64,000 bases of DNA from Bradyrhizobium mercantei (GTDB taxonomy: Bacteria > Pseudomonadota > Alphaproteobacteria > Rhizobiales > Xanthobacteraceae), in contig NZ_MKFI01000012.1 of assembly GCF_001982635.1 (NCBI RefSeq), forward strand, positions 62,001 through 126,000, read 5' to 3'. Below are positions 61,518 to 64,000 of this stretch, in pieces. Within the stretch, counting starts at the first letter, position 1. Every line of letters begins with the position of its first letter. The translations under genes were made by a program, and so were the position numbers. The notes beneath the pieces were generated by a model. That model saw nothing but the letters and a program-made list of their open reading frames with translations. It ran no database searches and was not told where the DNA came from.

Positions 61518-62252
61518 TCAATGATCCAGTTGTTGTGATTGCAGAGCTCCGCCGGGCGCGTCTCCGCCCGCCGGCCTCGTTCCAAACAGATTGCTGCGCG
61601 CCTCGTCGTCGAGCGTCCTGCGCACCGCGCGGCGGCCGACCGCCAGCCCCTGCTGGAGCTTGGGCCGCGCGCGCAGCTCAGCGAACCAGCGCCTGACATG
61701 CGGGACGTCGTCGAGCGTGAAACCCTGCGCCTTGTGGGTCATCACCCAGGGAAAGCAGGCGATGTCGGCGATCGAATAATCGTCGCCGGCGACATAGCCG
61801 CTCTCGCCCAGCCGATCGTCGAGCACGCCGTAGAGGCGGCGTGCCTCATTGCCATAGCGCTCGACTGCGTAGGGAATCCTGCTCGGCGCATAGAGCGAGA
61901 AGTGCCCGTTCTGGCCCAGCATCGGGCCGAGCGCGCTCATCTGCCACATCAGCCATTGCTGCACGCGGTAGCGACCACGCAGGTCGTGTGGAAAGAACCT
62001 TCCGGTTTTCTCCGCGAGGTAAAGCAGGATTGCTCCGGACTCGAAGATCGTCAGCGGCGCGCCGCCGCCGGGCGGATCCCTGTCGACGATGACAGGGATC
62101 CGGCCATTGGGATTGAGCTTGCGGAATTCGGGCTTGAACTGGTCACCGCGCGTGATGTTGACCGGCACGACGGTGTACGGCAGCCCGCATTCCTCGAGCA
62201 TGATCGAGATCTTCCAGCCATTCGGCGTCGGCGCGAAATGAAGGTCGATCAT
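61518..62252 (-). CDS. Glutathione S-transferase, YfcG/Ure2p-like
   Basis: A 244-residue GST. The N-terminal thioredoxin-like domain (residues 1-85) opens MIDLHFAPTPNGWKISIMLE and has the glutathione-contact ESGAILLYLAEK. The helical C-terminal domain contains YSIADIACFPWV. The type is closest to the nu-class, disulfide-reductase-like YfcG. The ATG at 62252 with GGAGG 5 nt upstream is preferred over one 15 bp earlier. It may serve a catabolic step with the neighbouring kappa-GST-like isomerase. Confidence 0.88.
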   Translation of the reverse strand: MIDLHFAPTPNGWKISIMLEECGLPYTVVPVNITRGDQFKPEFRKLNPNGRIPVIVDRDPPGGGAPLTIFESGAILLYLAEKTGRFFPHDLRGRYRVQQWLMWQMSALGPMLGQNGHFSLYAPSRIPYAVERYGNEARRLYGVLDDRLGESGYVAGDDYSIADIACFPWVMTHKAQGFTLDDVPHVRRWFAELRARPKLQQGLAVGRRAVRRTLDDEARSNLFGTRPAGGDAPGGALQSQQLDH

Positions 62253-62270
62253 CGCAGCCTCCGGCACGGC

Positions 62271-62888
62271 TCAGGCCAGCTGCTTTTCGCGCGACAGCGA
62301 CAGGCCGGCCTCCAGCAGCCGCCGCTCGAGCATCGGCACCCGATCGTTGCCCCAGAATTGCTCGCCGCGGAACACGCAGATCGGCACGCCGAAGATGTGA
62401 TCGCCCTGGCTCTCCTGCTGCGCCTCCTCATATTCGCGGCGGCCGTCGCCCTCGAAATAGCTGCGGAACTCCGCGCCGGACATCCCAAGCGACTCGATGA
62501 AGCGCTCCACCGCATCGACCTCGTCGACCGCAAGCTCGCGGCGGAAGAACAGCTCATAGACCAGCCGGCTGTATTCGATCAGCCGCCCCTGCTTCTCCGC
62601 GAACAGCCCGCCGATCAGCGCCGGCGCGGTGTCGAAGATCTTCAGCGGGCCGCGGATGATCTTCTTGTCGCCGCGCTCGTTGGCGCTCCGCCGTGCATCC
62701 ATGTAGGAATACTTGACCTTGTATTCCGAATAGACGCTGCGCTGGCCGGAGCCCTTGATCCGCAGCTGGAACGGCCGCCACTGCACCCTGATGTCGAACT
62801 TCTTCTCCAGCTCGAACACCGGATCGAACGCCAGCCAGGCGTACGGGCTCTTGTAGTCCGAATACATCTTGAGAACTTCGCGGGACAT
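62271..62888 (-). CDS. DsbA-fold/kappa-GST-like protein, 2-hydroxychromene-2-carboxylate isomerase family
   Basis: A 205-residue protein. The opening VLKMYSDYKSPYAWLAFDP carries the Ser-Pro-Tyr motif in place of a CxxC, as in kappa GSTs and chromene isomerases. The DHIFGVPICVFRGEQFWGND end with cis-Pro and the glutathione/ligand site is diagnostic. The ATG at 62888 has AAAGGAGAG upstream. Isomerisation in aromatic degradation is the family role; the actual substrate is unknown. Confidence 0.85.
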   Translation of the reverse strand: MSREVLKMYSDYKSPYAWLAFDPVFELEKKFDIRVQWRPFQLRIKGSGQRSVYSEYKVKYSYMDARRSANERGDKKIIRGPLKIFDTAPALIGGLFAEKQGRLIEYSRLVYELFFRRELAVDEVDAVERFIESLGMSGAEFRSYFEGDGRREYEEAQQESQGDHIFGVPICVFRGEQFWGNDRVPMLERRLLEAGLSLSREKQLA

Positions 62889-62910
62889 TGTCTCTCCTTT
62901 CATGTCGATG

Positions 62911-64000
62911 TCATTGCGATTGGGCGACGAGCGGGCACTGGCTCTCCGACAACGGCTGCGCCGCTTCGGAAGCCGGAATGACCTTCTCGATGGTGTAGTA
63001 GTCCCAGGGCTTCCTGACCTCGCCGGGGGCCTTGATGCTTGCCATGTAGAACGGATGCATCAGCCAGCCGTCGGCGCGCACCGAGCCGTTCTCGACATAC
63101 ATGTCGTTGACCGGCAGCTTGCGGATCTCGTCGGCGACCTTCAGACCGTCCAGGCTGTTGGCGGCAGCAACCGCCTGCAGATAGTGCAACGTTCCCGAAT
63201 AGACCGCGGCCTGGTCCATGGTCGGCATCGCGTGATGCTGCTTGAAGAAGCGCGCCGACCAGGCCCGCGTCTTGTCGGTCCGGTCCCAGTAGAACGGCGT
63301 CGCAAAGGTCAGCCCCTGCACGTTGGCAATGCCGAGCGCGTGCACGTTGGTGATGTAGGTCAGCGGCACCACGATGTGCTGGCCGCCCTCGGCGATGCCG
63401 AACTCCTTGGCCTGCTTCAGCGCGTTGGTGGTGTCCTCGGCTGCCGAGATCAGCCAGATCACCTTGGCTTTCGACGCCACCGCCTGCAGCAGGAAGGAGC
63501 TGAAGTCGGGGTTATTCTGCGGGAAGCGCACCGAGCCCAGCACCTTGCCACCGGCCGCCTTGATGGCGTTTGCCGCGGCATCCTCCATCGCCTTGCCGAA
63601 GGAATAGTCGGCCGAGAGGAAGAAGAAGCTGTCGAGCCCGCGCTCGATCAGCGGCTTCGGCAGCGGCGCCGAGATGGCGTAGGCATTGAGCGACCAGGAA
63701 AACGCAGTCGGCGCGCAGGCCTGCTGGGTGATCGCAGGACTCCCCGTCACGCCATGGATCACGATCTTGTTGCGTGTCCGCGCCAGCTCCTGCACGGCGA
63801 GCGCGACGGCAGATTGCGCCACGTCGACCACGACATCCGCGCCGCCATTGTCGAACCAGTTGCGGGCAATCGCCGCGCCGACGTCGGGCTTGGCCTGGTG
63901 ATCGCCGGAGATCACCTCGATCGGACGGTCAAGCACCCTGCCGCCGAAATCCTCGACCGCCATCTTCGCTGCGAGCACCGAGCCCGGCCCCATGATGTCG
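62911..64000 (-). CDS. Branched-chain-type ABC transporter periplasmic binding protein, 5' end cut by window edge
   Basis: About 363 codons are visible; the N-terminus and signal peptide lie beyond the window. The sequence is a type I periplasmic binding protein of the LivK/aromatic-uptake type: VLAAKMAVEDFGGRVLDRPI, then FFLSADYSFGKAMEDAAANA, and AAYLQ-like repeats near DQAAVYSGTLHYLQAV. It runs into the isomerase, GST and CoA-transferase genes at short spacing, so it probably imports an organic or aromatic acid for that pathway. Confidence 0.85.
   Translation of the reverse strand, partial: DIMGPGSVLAAKMAVEDFGGRVLDRPIEVISGDHQAKPDVGAAIARNWFDNGGADVVVDVAQSAVALAVQELARTRNKIVIHGVTGSPAITQQACAPTAFSWSLNAYAISAPLPKPLIERGLDSFFFLSADYSFGKAMEDAAANAIKAAGGKVLGSVRFPQNNPDFSSFLLQAVASKAKVIWLISAAEDTTNALKQAKEFGIAEGGQHIVVPLTYITNVHALGIANVQGLTFATPFYWDRTDKTRAWSARFFKQHHAMPTMDQAAVYSGTLHYLQAVAAANSLDGLKVADEIRKLPVNDMYVENGSVRADGWLMHPFYMASIKAPGEVRKPWDYYTIEKVIPASEAAQPLSESQCPLVAQSQ

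Noticed and set aside
1..64000. CRISPR arrays, tRNA or rRNA genes, insertion sequences
   Set aside because: No regular short repeats with spacers, no cloverleaf-like or ribosomal sequences, and no transposase frames were recognised.

Overview
The window reads as chromosomal DNA of an alphaproteobacterium of the order Hyphomicrobiales, most probably Bradyrhizobium or a close relative. The grounds are high GC, the aerobic (CobG-type) cobalamin genes, paired urea/amide Urt transporters, and GC-rich intergenic palindromes of the kind common in Bradyrhizobium. No tRNA, rRNA, CRISPR array, prophage or insertion sequence was found. The two outermost genes are cut by the window edges.

Left part (1-37 kb): nitrogen scavenging. 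After a FecI/FecR-type surface-signalling module (1-2291, minus) comes a long minus-strand amide operon read from 15880 down to 2419: amiC, amiR, a leader with hairpins and a terminator, urtABCDE, amiE, an NCS1 permease, an alpha/beta hydrolase, and a MoxR-type AAA+/VWA pair (CbbQ/CbbO-like). The histidine-utilisation locus follows: hutI-hutH-hutU (minus) diverge from hutF-hutC (plus) around a perfect 20-bp palindrome, and hutC is followed by a sulfonate/taurine-type ABC transporter. A second amide operon (urtABCDE-fmdA-fmdB, minus, 32339-25652) diverges from an unusual 1122-residue hybrid histidine kinase. Its sensor half is an NCS1-type transporter domain joined to a cysteine-rich segment, and it overlaps the gene of a LuxR-type response regulator.

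Middle (36.8-39.5 kb): an AraC-type regulator diverges from an AhpD-like protein and a DUF417 membrane protein. A hairpin and a small zinc-ribbon gene follow.

Right part (39.5-60.2 kb): an almost complete aerobic cobalamin island. A cobalamin riboswitch (53400-53600, minus) heads DUF1636-cobW-cobN-cobG-cobH-cobI-cobJ. The same strand continues, beyond an oppositely oriented cobK, with cobL-cobE-cobM-cobB-cobA-cobF. Diverging from the riboswitch are cobO-cobQ. These converge on cobD-cobC, which diverge from cobP-bluB-(unknown)-cbtB-cbtA. CobS, CobT, the cobalamin synthase and the DMB phosphoribosyltransferase are not in the window. The last 3.8 kb (minus) holds a class III CoA-transferase, a GST, a DsbA/kappa-GST-like isomerase and a truncated branched-chain-type binding protein, probably a small catabolic operon.

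The most interesting point is the regulatory contrast. Two paralogous urea/amide uptake operons lie about 11 kb apart. One is apparently run by a cytosolic amide sensor plus an RNA-binding ANTAR antiterminator, the other by a transporter-like histidine kinase.
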